From the NCBI RefSeq assembly GCF_900101345.1, contig NZ_FMUX01000017.1:18240-82239 (forward strand): a stretch of 64,000 nt of DNA, in the 5' to 3' direction. A program made the position numbers and the translations under genes. Source of the DNA: Desulfoluna spongiiphila. Lineage in GTDB: Bacteria; Desulfobacterota; Desulfobacteria; Desulfobacterales; Desulfolunaceae. Position 1 is the first letter of the stretch. Each line of letters begins with the position of its first letter. Of the stretch, positions 7,919 to 16,770 are shown piece by piece. The notes under the pieces were generated by a model that was not told the origin of the DNA, ran no database searches, and saw only the letters and a list, made by a program, of their open reading frames with translations.

Positions 7919-9136
7919 TTAAATCAGGGTATCCCGATCTCTAACGCCCACAAGGTACAAAATACTGTCGAGGCCAAGGGTGGAGATGGACTGGCGGGCG
8001 CCCTCTTTCACCACGGGTTTGGCGTGGAAGGCGATGCCGAGTCCTGCCAGGTTCAGCATGGGCAGGTCGTTGGCCCCGTCACCCACGGCGATGACCTGCT
8101 GGAGGTTGATCTCCTCTTTTTTGGCGAGCATCTGGAGGAGTTCGGCTTTTTTGGCGGCGTCCACGATGTCTCCCACCACCTTGCCGGTGAGTTTGCCGTC
8201 CTTGATCTCCAGTTCGTTGGCGTAGACGTAGTCCACTCCGAGTTTTTTCTGGAGAATCCGGCCGAAGTAGGTAAATCCCCCGGAGAGGATGGCGGTCTTG
8301 TAGCCGAACTGCCGCAGGTTGGCGATGAGGCGCTCGGCCCCGTCGGTCATGGGGATTCGCTCGGCCACCTTCTGCATGCTGGCCTCGGAGAGCCCTTCAA
8401 GGAGCCCGAGCCTGCGCCGTAAGCTCTCTTTGAAATCGATCTCGCCGCGCATGGCCGATTCGGTGATGGCGGCCACCTTCTCCCCGACCCCGGCTTCGGC
8501 GGCCAGTTCGTCAATGACCTCGGCCTGGATAAGAGTGGAATCCATGTCGAAGGCTACCATGCGGCGGTTTCGTCTGTAGGGGGTCTCCTCCTGCAGGGCG
8601 ATGTCGATGCCCAGGCGAGCGGTGATCTCCAGAAATTTTTTGCGGATGCCCTCCAGCTCGTCGGGGGTACCGCGCAGGGAGAGCTCGATGCAGACGGGCT
8701 TTTCGGTCTTCTCCACGTCGGTTAAGGGCATGCGGCCGGACAGACGGGTCACTCCGTTGATGTTGAGCCCGCTCTCGGCCAGGACCCGGGTCACCTCGGC
8801 CATGTGCATGGCGGTGACCTTGCGGCCCAGCAAGGTCACGATGTACCGCTTCTTCCCGGAGGCCGCCACCCAGTCCCGGTAGCGGGCGTCGGTGATGGGA
8901 CGAAACTTTACGTTGATCTCCAGATCATGGGCCGCAAAAAGCACCTCCTTGACGATGGGGGCCGCTTCATGCTCAAGGGGGATGCGGATCAGGATTCCCA
9001 GGGAGAGGTTGTCGTGGATCACGGTCTGGCCCATGTCCAGGATCTCCACGTCGTATTCGGCCAAAATCCCTGTCATTTGTGCGGCAAGGCCGGGCTTATC
9101 CTGGCCGTAGATATGAATCATGATCAATTCGTGCAT
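7919..9136 (-). CDS. serB: Phosphoserine phosphatase with tandem ACT domains
   Basis: SerB converts O-phosphoserine to serine, the last step of serine biosynthesis. The 405-residue protein has two N-terminal ACT-type domains (about 1-90 and 95-180). A HAD phosphatase follows, with nucleophile D197 in VAFDMDST, a SGGFTYF motif II, and the metal-binding GDGANDLPML motif near residue 345. The double ACT arrangement is typical of many proteobacterial and mycobacterial SerB proteins and suggests regulation by an amino acid, usually serine. Monocistronic by position. GGAG six bases upstream supports the ATG at 9136. Confidence 0.95.
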   Translation of the reverse strand: MHELIMIHIYGQDKPGLAAQMTGILAEYDVEILDMGQTVIHDNLSLGILIRIPLEHEAAPIVKEVLFAAHDLEINVKFRPITDARYRDWVAASGKKRYIVTLLGRKVTAMHMAEVTRVLAESGLNINGVTRLSGRMPLTDVEKTEKPVCIELSLRGTPDELEGIRKKFLEITARLGIDIALQEETPYRRNRRMVAFDMDSTLIQAEVIDELAAEAGVGEKVAAITESAMRGEIDFKESLRRRLGLLEGLSEASMQKVAERIPMTDGAERLIANLRQFGYKTAILSGGFTYFGRILQKKLGVDYVYANELEIKDGKLTGKVVGDIVDAAKKAELLQMLAKKEEINLQQVIAVGDGANDLPMLNLAGLGIAFHAKPVVKEGARQSISTLGLDSILYLVGVRDRDTLI

Positions 9137-9247
9137 GCTGGACTCCGAAAGGTGTGATGAATCACGGGTTGTGTGGCTGAAATCATTGTCTGCGATGGCG
9201 CATTATATAGCATTCCTGAAGAAACATGAAAAGATGCGATGCCTTAT

Positions 9248-10585
9248 TTAGAGCCGCTGGATCAGGTAGACATAGGCGGAAAGGCCGCTTGCCTCTTTGA
9301 TCTCGTGGAACATGGGCAGCACCTCTTCGCGGCGCTGGGTCTCCACCAAAGGAGAGAGGTAGATGCAGCCCTTGGCTCCGTCTTCCCGGGAAACAGACCC
9401 AAGGAGCTCCATGATGGCTGTGTGGTGGGCTGCGGAAAAAGTGGTGCCCAGAAGAAAGTTGGCGGTGACGGTCACCGACGGGTACCGGGCGTTCACCGCG
9501 ATCATCTTGTGAAGGGTGTCGGTGACCATGGCGGAGGTGATGGGCTTGCCGAGCATCTTCAAGGTGTCGTCGTCCGCGGATTCCAGGCCCAGGTTGATGT
9601 ACACGGTGTAGGGGAGGGCCTCAAGGGCCTTGAAGGTCTCGTCATCGGCTTTGGAAAACGAGGCGCAGCTCCCGAAGAGAAACAAGGAGGGGGTCCCGCC
9701 TTTGGGCGCGCCGAAGCCAAAGGCCCCATAGGCGGTCTCTGCGGCATGGGCAACCAGTTCGCCCCCGGCGGCAAGGGCGTCATGGTCCCCCACAAACAGG
9801 GCGTTGAGGTTCCCAAGGCTCGCCCCGTAATACGCCTTCAAGGCGTCGATCTGGGCGGCAATCTCCGCTTTGCTCTTGGGGGCAAAGGCCGCCCTGGATT
9901 TCACCGTGCAGAACCGGCACTTGTAGAGGCAACCGTCGGCGATGTTCAGCGGAATCACCTCGTAGTCCACATGGCGGGTGTCCGGGGGTAAAACGCTCAC
10001 ACGCCCGCCGATGATGCGGTGCAGCTCCTCGGCACGCGCCATGAGCGCCGTGTCGTCGTTGGCTTTGATGACACACTCCACAAAGGCTCTCATGTCTGGC
10101 TTCAGGCCCTCAAGGGAGGTGGTGCAGAGGGTCCCGTACACCTGGGACCAGGCGGAAAAGGCCCTGGCGATGCCGGGCTCCGTGTAGGGGGTCACCTCCC
10201 GGATGGCGTTGCTCTCATAGGAGAGGCAGGGCAGGTAATCCTCCCCCACCCAGTCCTTCACCCGGCCCTGCCCCCTGTCGAGACCCACGGAGTAATAGAT
10301 CCAGTCGTTTCCCCAGCTGCGCTTCAGCCATTCCCAGGGATGGGGCCAGGCCTGGGTGAGCCCGCGCATGTAGCGGATCTCTCCGGTGGGGTTGAAGTGA
10401 AAGGTAAACTCTCTGGTCCGGATCTCTCCGTAGAGGCCGAACCGCGCCGGGTAGGCCCCCTTGGCCGTTGGAACCGCCCCCCTGGTGTTGGTGATCACCA
10501 CCAGGTTCCCCAGGCAGCAGGAACTCATCTCTTCGTTGTCCATAGCCGCTTCCGGCTGCCGGTTCACGTCCATGTTCGCCTTCAT
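9248..10585 (-). CDS. Radical SAM protein, function unknown
   Basis: This 445-residue protein carries the radical SAM cluster motif CLYKCRFC (C219, C223 and C226 counted from the chosen start). The region just before it (PLNIADG) and the later LGLESADDDTLKMLGK stretch are typical of Elp3/HemN-like radical SAM barrels. The N-terminal 200 residues are not a domain I recognise. AAGGAG spaced nine bases from the ATG at 10585 sets the start; a longer frame to 10714 would add a hydrophobic segment without a ribosome site. No neighbour suggests a pathway. Confidence 0.8.
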   Translation of the reverse strand: MKANMDVNRQPEAAMDNEEMSSCCLGNLVVITNTRGAVPTAKGAYPARFGLYGEIRTREFTFHFNPTGEIRYMRGLTQAWPHPWEWLKRSWGNDWIYYSVGLDRGQGRVKDWVGEDYLPCLSYESNAIREVTPYTEPGIARAFSAWSQVYGTLCTTSLEGLKPDMRAFVECVIKANDDTALMARAEELHRIIGGRVSVLPPDTRHVDYEVIPLNIADGCLYKCRFCTVKSRAAFAPKSKAEIAAQIDALKAYYGASLGNLNALFVGDHDALAAGGELVAHAAETAYGAFGFGAPKGGTPSLFLFGSCASFSKADDETFKALEALPYTVYINLGLESADDDTLKMLGKPITSAMVTDTLHKMIAVNARYPSVTVTANFLLGTTFSAAHHTAIMELLGSVSREDGAKGCIYLSPLVETQRREEVLPMFHEIKEASGLSAYVYLIQRL

Positions 10586-10961
10586 CAACGCTCTCTCCTT
10601 GCGGGGCTGCCTGCTTACGCAAAGCCGCGCCCTGTCTTTGATCTGGATAAAACAGAATATGGGGCAGATAACCGCACCAAACATACAAGAGATTGACAGG
10701 GCGATCCAATACATTTATGGTCGGTGGATCATGAAAACCTCTTAAGACATATCCCCTTTTCTCCATTTTCAGGAGCGCGGCGGCCAAGGCCCCGGACCGG
10801 TGAGGTGCGCCCTTGCGACACAGCACCCCCACCCTTTTTTTTTTACGCGCCGCCCTCCTGCACCGTATGTCACCTTCAACACCAGACAAATCCGGCACCA
10901 TCTCATACAAGGACGGCCAGAGCGCCCACCGGTGAGACCCGATCCGGACCATGAGGTTTTC
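10586..10961. other. Divergent intergenic region
   Basis: The gap between the radical SAM gene (minus) and the methyltransferase gene (plus) must hold both promoters. I see no strong consensus boxes, repeat element or additional gene. Confidence 0.5.
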
Positions 10962-11795
10962 ATGAACATCAAGCAACTCATCGACGCGTCCAAAAAACCC
11001 GAACTCTACGCCCCGGCAACAGCGACCATGTGGGACGACCCGTACATCGGAACCCGGCTCCTTGAAACCCACCTGAACCAGGCCACAGATCTTGCCAGCC
11101 GAAAAGAGGGCACCATCGCGGCCACGGTGGAGTGGATCCTGGGCCAGGTCCCCGGCAAGACCTTGCGAATTCTGGACCTGGGGTGCGGCCCCGGCCTCTA
11201 CTGCGACAAACTGGCCCGGCTCGGCCACAGGCTCACCGGCATGGACATCTCCGCCACCTCCATCCGGTATGCTAAAAAAACCGCCCGGAACAACGGGCTG
11301 GACATCACCTACCTGAACCGGAACTACCTGGAGCTGGACCACGAAAACAGATACGACCTGATCGTCATGATCTTCTGCGATTTCGGCGTCCTGACGCCTC
11401 CTCAGCAAAACCGCCTGCTTAAAAACGTCCATCGGGCCCTGGTGCCGGGCGGACGCTTTGTCTTCGACGTGATGAACAAAGGATATCTCACCACCCTTCC
11501 CGGCCCACAATGGGAGGTGGCGGACAAGGGATTCTGGAGGGACAGTCCTTACCTCGCCCTGTCCCAGGCCTTTTGCTACGAAGCCCAGGGGGTCTTGCTC
11601 AACCAGCACCTCGTGTTAGATGAAGCCGACACGGTGGAGTCCTACCGTTTCTGGGCCCATACCTTCTCCCACGAAGGGATGCGCCGCCTGCTGTCGGCAC
11701 AGGGGTTTCGGAACATCAGCTGCCATGACGGTCTCTTGCCGGACAGCGACGCCAATCGCTCCCGGGATGTAACCTTCTGCACCACAACCCGGTAA
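10962..11795 (+). CDS. Class I SAM-dependent methyltransferase
   Basis: This 277-residue protein has the Rossmann methyltransferase motifs in order: ILDLGCGPG (motif I, about residue 70), the acidic GMDIS strand end, and a MIFCDFG segment at motif IV. The post-core region contains VPGGRFVFDVMNKG, typical of small-molecule methyltransferases of the Methyltransf_11/25 type. Substrate cannot be assigned. The ATG at 10962 has GAGG five bases upstream. The longer frame from 10800 runs through the divergent promoter region and is rejected. Confidence 0.85.
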   Translation: MNIKQLIDASKKPELYAPATATMWDDPYIGTRLLETHLNQATDLASRKEGTIAATVEWILGQVPGKTLRILDLGCGPGLYCDKLARLGHRLTGMDISATSIRYAKKTARNNGLDITYLNRNYLELDHENRYDLIVMIFCDFGVLTPPQQNRLLKNVHRALVPGGRFVFDVMNKGYLTTLPGPQWEVADKGFWRDSPYLALSQAFCYEAQGVLLNQHLVLDEADTVESYRFWAHTFSHEGMRRLLSAQGFRNISCHDGLLPDSDANRSRDVTFCTTTR

Positions 11796-11901
11796 ACCTA
11801 TACACAGGCGCCCTTACAGGTCATTGACAGATGCCGGATCCCAAGCCTAAAATAAGTAAAAAACAAGCAAGCAAAAGTTGATTTCCGAAAAAGGGCGCCC
11901 C

Positions 11902-12351
11902 ATGAACATTACAAAGATCATGTCCAAACGAATCGTCACCGTGGAGCTGGACGACACTCTGCGGGTTGTCAGGGACATTTTTACCAACGTGGCCTTTCAC
12001 AACCTGCTGGTGGTGGACAACAAACGGCTCTACGGGATCCTCTCCGACCGGGACCTTCTCAAAGCCCTGAGCCCCAACCTGGGCACCGCGGCCGAGACCC
12101 GGGAAGACCGGGCCACCCTCAACAAGAAGGTGCACCAGATCATGAGCCGGGAGCCCATCACCCTCACCGAAGAGGCCGGGGTCCGGGATGCCATTGATCT
12201 TTTCAACACCGAGACCATCACCTGCATCCCCGTGGTGGACAACGAGAACCGCCCCGTGGGCATCATCAGCTGGCGCGATATCATCAAGATGCTGGCCAAC
12301 ATCATCGAAGAGAAATCGAAAAAGTCCCACTGCCCCCACGCCGACCTGTAA
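11902..12351 (+). CDS. CBS-domain pair protein
   Basis: A 149-residue protein made of two CBS domains (about 1-60 and 75-140). Characteristic segments are MSKRIVTVELDDTL, LLVVDNKRLYGILSDRD, MSREPITLTEEAGVRDA and IPVVDNENRPVGIISWRDI. Such stand-alone Bateman modules bind adenosine nucleotides and regulate partner proteins. No partner is evident here. The in-frame TTG at 11878 would add eight residues, but the ATG fits the family better. A shared terminator at 12485 separates it from the convergent thiolase gene. Confidence 0.9.
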   Translation: MNITKIMSKRIVTVELDDTLRVVRDIFTNVAFHNLLVVDNKRLYGILSDRDLLKALSPNLGTAAETREDRATLNKKVHQIMSREPITLTEEAGVRDAIDLFNTETITCIPVVDNENRPVGIISWRDIIKMLANIIEEKSKKSHCPHADL

Positions 12352-12374
12352 GGACTGGCAAAAACCAAAAACAT

Positions 12375-12438
12375 GCCTCCGGCTGCGAGGTGTGCCACCT
12401 CGAAAGCAGTTTGCCGCTGGGATTTAGGTCTCAGCGGC
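12375..12438 (+). repeat. Family A left-end fragment with a second hairpin
   Basis: GCCTCCGGCTGC followed by CGAGGTG-TGC-CACCTCG (12386-12402), another copy in which the second stem pair is G-C. A GCCGCTG / CAGCGGC stem lies at 12413-12438. No right end is present. It sits 24 bases after the CBS gene. Confidence 0.75.
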
Positions 12439-12484
12439 ATGGTTGCGGGGGCCCTTGCCGGCGATGCCCGCCGATACAACGCAA

Positions 12485-12516
12485 AAGGGCCGCTTCACCT
12501 GGGTGAAGCGGCCCTT
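12485..12516. terminator. Bidirectional intrinsic terminator
   Basis: AAGGGCCGCTTCACC pairs perfectly with its complement around a two-base TG loop core. On the minus strand it is followed by TTTT, so it fits termination of the thiolase operon. It lies exactly between the convergent CBS and thiolase genes. Confidence 0.75.
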
Positions 12517-12557
12517 ATATCTTACGAAGAACGGATTCCCGAAGGAAAAAACTTCAC

Positions 12558-13739
12558 TTAGAAGTCTTCAACCCTTTCGAAAATGGCGCATGCGCCCATA
12601 CCGCCGCCGATACACATGGAGACGATACCGTACTTGCCACCGGTACGCTGCAGGTTGGCAATGAGGGTAGCGGTGAGCTTGGCACCGGTACAACCCAGGG
12701 GGTGACCCAGGGCAATGGCGCCGCCGTTCAGGTTGATCTTGGACTCGTCGAGACCCAGCTCCTTGATACAATGCAGGGACTGAGTAGCGAAGGCTTCGTT
12801 GAGCTCGATGACGTCAATGTCTTCGACCTTGAGGCCAGCTTTTTTCAGAGCCTTGGGAATGGCATACTTGGGACCAACACCCATTTCGTCGGACTTGCAA
12901 CCGGCTACGGCGTAAGTCACGATCTTGGCCAGGGGCTTGAGGCCCATGCGCTCGCATGCTTCCTTGCTGGCAAGGAGGGTAGCGGCAGCGCCGTCAGTGG
13001 TCTGGGAAGAGTTGGCAGCGGTAGCCACACCACCGGCCTTGAAGGGGGAGTTCAGTCGAGCAATCCCTTCAACGGTGGTGCCGGGACGAACGCCGTCGTC
13101 TTTCTCGACCATGAAGGTCTCTTTCTTGAAGGTTCCGTCGGCCTGCTCAACGAATTTGTAAGCGGGCATGGGAACGATCTCGGTGAAGTACCCTTTCTCC
13201 TGAGCTTCAACCGCCTTGTTTACGGAGCGAACTGCGAACTCATCGCACTCCTGACGGGTGATGCCGTAACGATCGGCCACGTTCTCAGCGGTAACACCCA
13301 TGGAGATGTAAGCTTCGGGCTTTACGGCGGAGAATTCAGGGTGAGGACGGGGAGTGTGACCGCCCATGGGAACGTAGGTCATGGACTCAAGACCTGCACC
13401 CATGGTCACGTCAGACCAACCGGCCTGAATACGAAGGGAAGCCAGGGCGATGGCTTCGATGCCGGAGGCACAGAAGCGGTTCACGGTGGCACCGGACACT
13501 TCGTCGGGGAAGCCGGCCATCTGAGCGGCAACACGGGCAACGTTGAGGCCCTGCTCACCTTCGGGGAAGGCGCAACCGCACATGACGTCGTCGATCTCGA
13601 GGGGATCAACCCCTGCTTTTTCGACACAAGACTTCATGATAAAGGAGAGGAGGTCCTCAGGACGGGTCTCCTTGAACTGACCCCTCTTATTCTTACAACC
13701 AGGCGTTCTCACTGACTGGACGATGTATGCATCTCTCAT
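12558..13739 (-). CDS. fadA: Thiolase / acetyl-CoA C-acyltransferase
   Basis: This 393-residue thiolase cleaves 3-ketoacyl-CoA with free CoA in the last step of beta-oxidation, or condenses acetyl-CoA in reverse. The nucleophilic cysteine is C90 in NRFCASG. The C-terminal catalytic His and Cys lie in GGAIALGHPLGCTG and CIGGGMGACA. It lies 149 bases downstream of the FadN-type gene on the same strand. With that gene it supplies hydration, dehydrogenation and thiolysis, so co-transcription from the palindrome-bearing region at 16.3-16.6 kb is likely. Confidence 0.93.
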   Translation of the reverse strand: MRDAYIVQSVRTPGCKNKRGQFKETRPEDLLSFIMKSCVEKAGVDPLEIDDVMCGCAFPEGEQGLNVARVAAQMAGFPDEVSGATVNRFCASGIEAIALASLRIQAGWSDVTMGAGLESMTYVPMGGHTPRPHPEFSAVKPEAYISMGVTAENVADRYGITRQECDEFAVRSVNKAVEAQEKGYFTEIVPMPAYKFVEQADGTFKKETFMVEKDDGVRPGTTVEGIARLNSPFKAGGVATAANSSQTTDGAAATLLASKEACERMGLKPLAKIVTYAVAGCKSDEMGVGPKYAIPKALKKAGLKVEDIDVIELNEAFATQSLHCIKELGLDESKINLNGGAIALGHPLGCTGAKLTATLIANLQRTGGKYGIVSMCIGGGMGACAIFERVEDF

Positions 13740-13888
13740 GTTCTATTCCTCCATTTTCCTGATGCCTCTTTTCCTGCACCCGCCGGAGTGATGCACAGGG
13801 TGTTTGACCACCCTGTGCGTCACGGCGTGATGCATGTATTCTTCACAGGCATCGAAATTGAACGTAAGGCTTTTGGCCAACCCGGCAA

Positions 13889-16300
13889 TTAGTTACGGAG
13901 AGGTTTGCCGGTTTTCAGCATGTGCGCGATACGGGCAACGCTCTTCTCTTCCTTGAGGAAGTCAATGAAGGCTTCACGCTCGAGCTTGAGAATGGCTTCT
14001 TCGCTCACTTCGGTACCGGACTTCACGTCGCCGCCTGCGATAACGTAGGCGATACGCTTGGCCAGCATAGCGTCATGCTCTGACAGGAACCCACCGTTGA
14101 GCATGTTGAAGATCTCTGCGTTTACCATGCCGTAACCTTCGCGGCCGATGACGCGGACTTTCTTCTTCATGGGGGGTGCGTATCCGTCTTCCACCATGCG
14201 CAGGACCTCTTTCTTGGCTTCGCCGATGAGGAGATCGCGGTTCATGACGATGCGGTCCTTGGTGGGGGAGAGGTGACCGTTTGCAACGGCGCCTGCAGCA
14301 CTCATGGAGACAGCAGCCATGGCGATCTTCATGAAGGTGGGGATAAAGAGCTTGGCAAGGTCGGTGTCTTTGTCGGTGCCTGCGGGAAGAGACGTGATGT
14401 ACTTCTTCCAGAGGTTGAGGCAACCGCCGCCTGCGGGCAGGAGGCCAACACCGATCTCAACGAGACCCATGTAGAGCTCGGAGTGAGCAACAATCTTGTC
14501 AGCGGAGAGGCACACTTCGCAACCGCCGCCGAGGGTCATGCCGTAGGGGGCAGCCACAACGGGGAAGGAAGAGTACAGGCCGCGGAGCATGCCCATCTGA
14601 CCTTTTTCAAGGAAAGCGTCAAGCTCGTCGTAAGCCTTGTCCTCAGCCTTTTTCAGTACGAAGGCAAGGTCAGCACCGGCAGAGAACGCACCGGGCATAC
14701 CACCGGCCTGGTTGCCGATGACAAGACCCACACCGTGCTCATCCACATAATCAAGGGCGCCGCCCATGAAGTCGATGATTTCGCCGTTCAGGGCGTTCAT
14801 CTTGGTGGTGAACTCGAGGCAGTAAACACCGTCACCGATGTCAACGAGGGAAGCAGAGGGGCAAGAGAGAGCCACTTTGCCGTCGGCCTTGGCAGCTGCC
14901 AGGGACAGGGCGGAAGCTGACAGGGGTACGTCAACGTAAGCAGTCTTGTCGAAATCGTAGAACTGGGGAACACCTTTTTCTACGCGGTAGAAGCTCTCAA
15001 CGCCGGCGTCGAGCATGGCTTTTACTTTGGCGGAGACGGGGAGCCCTTCGGCTTCCATCTTCTCAACGGACTTGCGAACGCCGATGGCATCCCAGGCTTC
15101 GAAGGGACCTACATCCCAGCCGTAGCCCCACTTCATGGCGTTGTCGATCTCAACCAGGGAGTCGGCAATTTCAGGAATGCGGTTGCCACAGTAAGTCATG
15201 GCGTTGGCGGTACACTTCCAGACAAACTTGGCGCCTTTGTCATCGCCGTAGACGATGGCCTGCATCTTCTCAGCAGGAGTGGCAGCTTTCTTGGCAGCGT
15301 CCAGGCAGGGGAAAGAGGGCTTCTCGATGTCGATGTACTCGCCGGTGGCGGGATCGAGCTGCTTCTTGAAGCGCTTGCCGTTGGCGTCTTTGCCCTTCTT
15401 GTAGAAGCCTTCCTTGGTCTTGTTGCCCAGCTTGTTGTCTGCGAGCATCTTCTTGACGAAGTCGGGAACCACTACGGTGTCGCGCATTTCGTCTTCGGGG
15501 CAGAGCTCATAGGAGTTGTCTGCAACGTGAACCATGGTGTCGAGACCTACCATGTCGGCGGTGCCGAAGATGGCGGTACGGGGACGACCCATGGCGGGAC
15601 CGAGAAGGGCATCCGCTTCGGCCATGGTGATGTCGTCTTCAACAACGGCCTGGAGTACGCGACCGATCCCCTGGATACCGATACGGTTACCGATGAAGTT
15701 GGGGGTGTCTTTCGCCCAGACAATCCCTTTACCAAGGTAGACTTCGCCGAAGTTGGCGATGAAGTCGAGGACTTCCTGCTTGGTCTCCGCTCCGGGAATG
15801 AGCTCCAGAAGGTGCATGTAGCGGACGGGGTTGAAGAAGTGGGTGCCGAGGAAGTGCTCTTTGAAACCTGCGGAGAGGCCGTCGGAGATCTTGGCAAGGG
15901 GAATACCGGAGGTGTTGGAGCTGATGATGGCATCTGCTTTTCTCACCTTGTCGATGCGGGCGAAGAGTTCCTGCTTGATCTTCAGGTTCTCTACAACCAC
16001 TTCGCAGATCCAGTCGCAATCGGCCAGCTTGTCGAAATCGTCGGTCAGGTTGCCGGTCTCGATGAGAGCAGCATCCTTCTTGGTCATGAACAACGAAGGC
16101 TTGGCAGCCAGAGTGGCTTTCATGCCGTTGTCTACCATGCGGTTACGTGCCGCAGGATCGTTCTTTTCCTCGTCAGTGAGGTCAAAGGGGACGATGTCCA
16201 AAAGGAGCACCTTCACGCCTGCAGCGGCCAAGAGAGCCGCGATGCCGCCGCCCATGATCCCGGACCCGATCACTGCAGCTTTTCTGATTTTTCTACTCAT
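13889..16300 (-). CDS. fadN: FadN-type 3-hydroxyacyl-CoA dehydrogenase/enoyl-CoA hydratase
   Basis: This 803-residue bifunctional beta-oxidation enzyme starts with the NAD-binding motif IGSGIMGGGIA (residues 11-21) and the dehydrogenase core and C-terminal domains (to about 400). The enoyl-CoA hydratase/crotonase domain comes afterwards (about 490-700), marked by AGGMPGAFSAGADLAF and GMTLGGGCEV. This dehydrogenase-first order matches Bacillus FadN and is the reverse of Escherichia coli FadB. An AGGAGG site six bases from the ATG at 16300 fixes the start; a frame to 16417 would cross the regulatory palindrome. Thiolase follows downstream. Confidence 0.92.
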   Translation of the reverse strand: MSRKIRKAAVIGSGIMGGGIAALLAAAGVKVLLLDIVPFDLTDEEKNDPAARNRMVDNGMKATLAAKPSLFMTKKDAALIETGNLTDDFDKLADCDWICEVVVENLKIKQELFARIDKVRKADAIISSNTSGIPLAKISDGLSAGFKEHFLGTHFFNPVRYMHLLELIPGAETKQEVLDFIANFGEVYLGKGIVWAKDTPNFIGNRIGIQGIGRVLQAVVEDDITMAEADALLGPAMGRPRTAIFGTADMVGLDTMVHVADNSYELCPEDEMRDTVVVPDFVKKMLADNKLGNKTKEGFYKKGKDANGKRFKKQLDPATGEYIDIEKPSFPCLDAAKKAATPAEKMQAIVYGDDKGAKFVWKCTANAMTYCGNRIPEIADSLVEIDNAMKWGYGWDVGPFEAWDAIGVRKSVEKMEAEGLPVSAKVKAMLDAGVESFYRVEKGVPQFYDFDKTAYVDVPLSASALSLAAAKADGKVALSCPSASLVDIGDGVYCLEFTTKMNALNGEIIDFMGGALDYVDEHGVGLVIGNQAGGMPGAFSAGADLAFVLKKAEDKAYDELDAFLEKGQMGMLRGLYSSFPVVAAPYGMTLGGGCEVCLSADKIVAHSELYMGLVEIGVGLLPAGGGCLNLWKKYITSLPAGTDKDTDLAKLFIPTFMKIAMAAVSMSAAGAVANGHLSPTKDRIVMNRDLLIGEAKKEVLRMVEDGYAPPMKKKVRVIGREGYGMVNAEIFNMLNGGFLSEHDAMLAKRIAYVIAGGDVKSGTEVSEEAILKLEREAFIDFLKEEKSVARIAHMLKTGKPLRN

Positions 16301-16341
16301 AATTCCCTCCTGTGCATAATAAATTACAATCACGCCATGAA

Positions 16342-16358
16342 ATGAATGATCGTTCAAT
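16342..16358. promoter_or_regulatory. TGAATGA-TCGTTCA inverted repeat, candidate TetR/FadR operator
   Basis: TGAATGA abuts TCGTTCA (6 of 7 positions paired) about 45 bases upstream of the fadN-type start, where a bound repressor would block the promoter. The half-site matches the TGAATGA arm known for Bacillus-type TetR-family FadR. No TetR gene is present in the window. Confidence 0.45.
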
Positions 16359-16546
16359 TTATATATTGACAGTGAATGTTGTACCAGACCGATTATTTGT
16401 ATGTCAAGAGAAAACAAGTCTCTTTCTATTGCCTCATTTCAAGGCATGCATTGGCCTTAATATATGGTGCTTTACAAGTTTTTTTCTCGCTTTTAAACGC
16501 TTCGGCACATACTTTGTATACATACAATTTAAGTCAATGATACCAA

Positions 16547-16566
16547 TTGAATGAAACATCATTCAA
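16547..16566. promoter_or_regulatory. Perfect TTGAATGA-N4-TCATTCAA palindrome, candidate FadR-type operator
   Basis: Eight-base arms match perfectly around AACA. Arm sequence and spacing closely resemble the published Bacillus FadR operator (TGAATGA-N4-TCATTCA). It lies about 250 bases upstream of the fadN-type gene and 205 bases upstream of the divergent gene. Confidence 0.55.
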
Positions 16567-16770
16567 CGGCGTCCTCCCGAGCGCGGAGACCCCGGGTAAC
16601 CCACTCACTTCAATCCGAATATCCAAGTTCCCCCTTGATTCCCCACCCCCCTTCTGCTAAACATCATCGGTATATTTTACCAATCGGTATAACACCCTGA
16701 CCTGCGAGTGACCGGGCCCCATCGGCAACGCCTTGCAGGACAGATGAGCTGGGAAAGTGAGGTGTCGTTC

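Larger units (their letters stand above)
16301..16770. other. AT-rich divergent regulatory region of the beta-oxidation operon
   Basis: This 470-base gap is markedly more AT-rich than its surroundings and contains two TGAATGA-type palindromes (listed separately). No gene is supportable. It separates the fadN-type operon from the divergent cyclase-fold gene. Confidence 0.6.

Noticed and set aside
12702..13715. Long open frame (337 codons) on the plus strand across the thiolase gene
   Set aside because: It is the antisense shadow of a clearly conserved thiolase; GC-rich third positions keep the opposite frame open.
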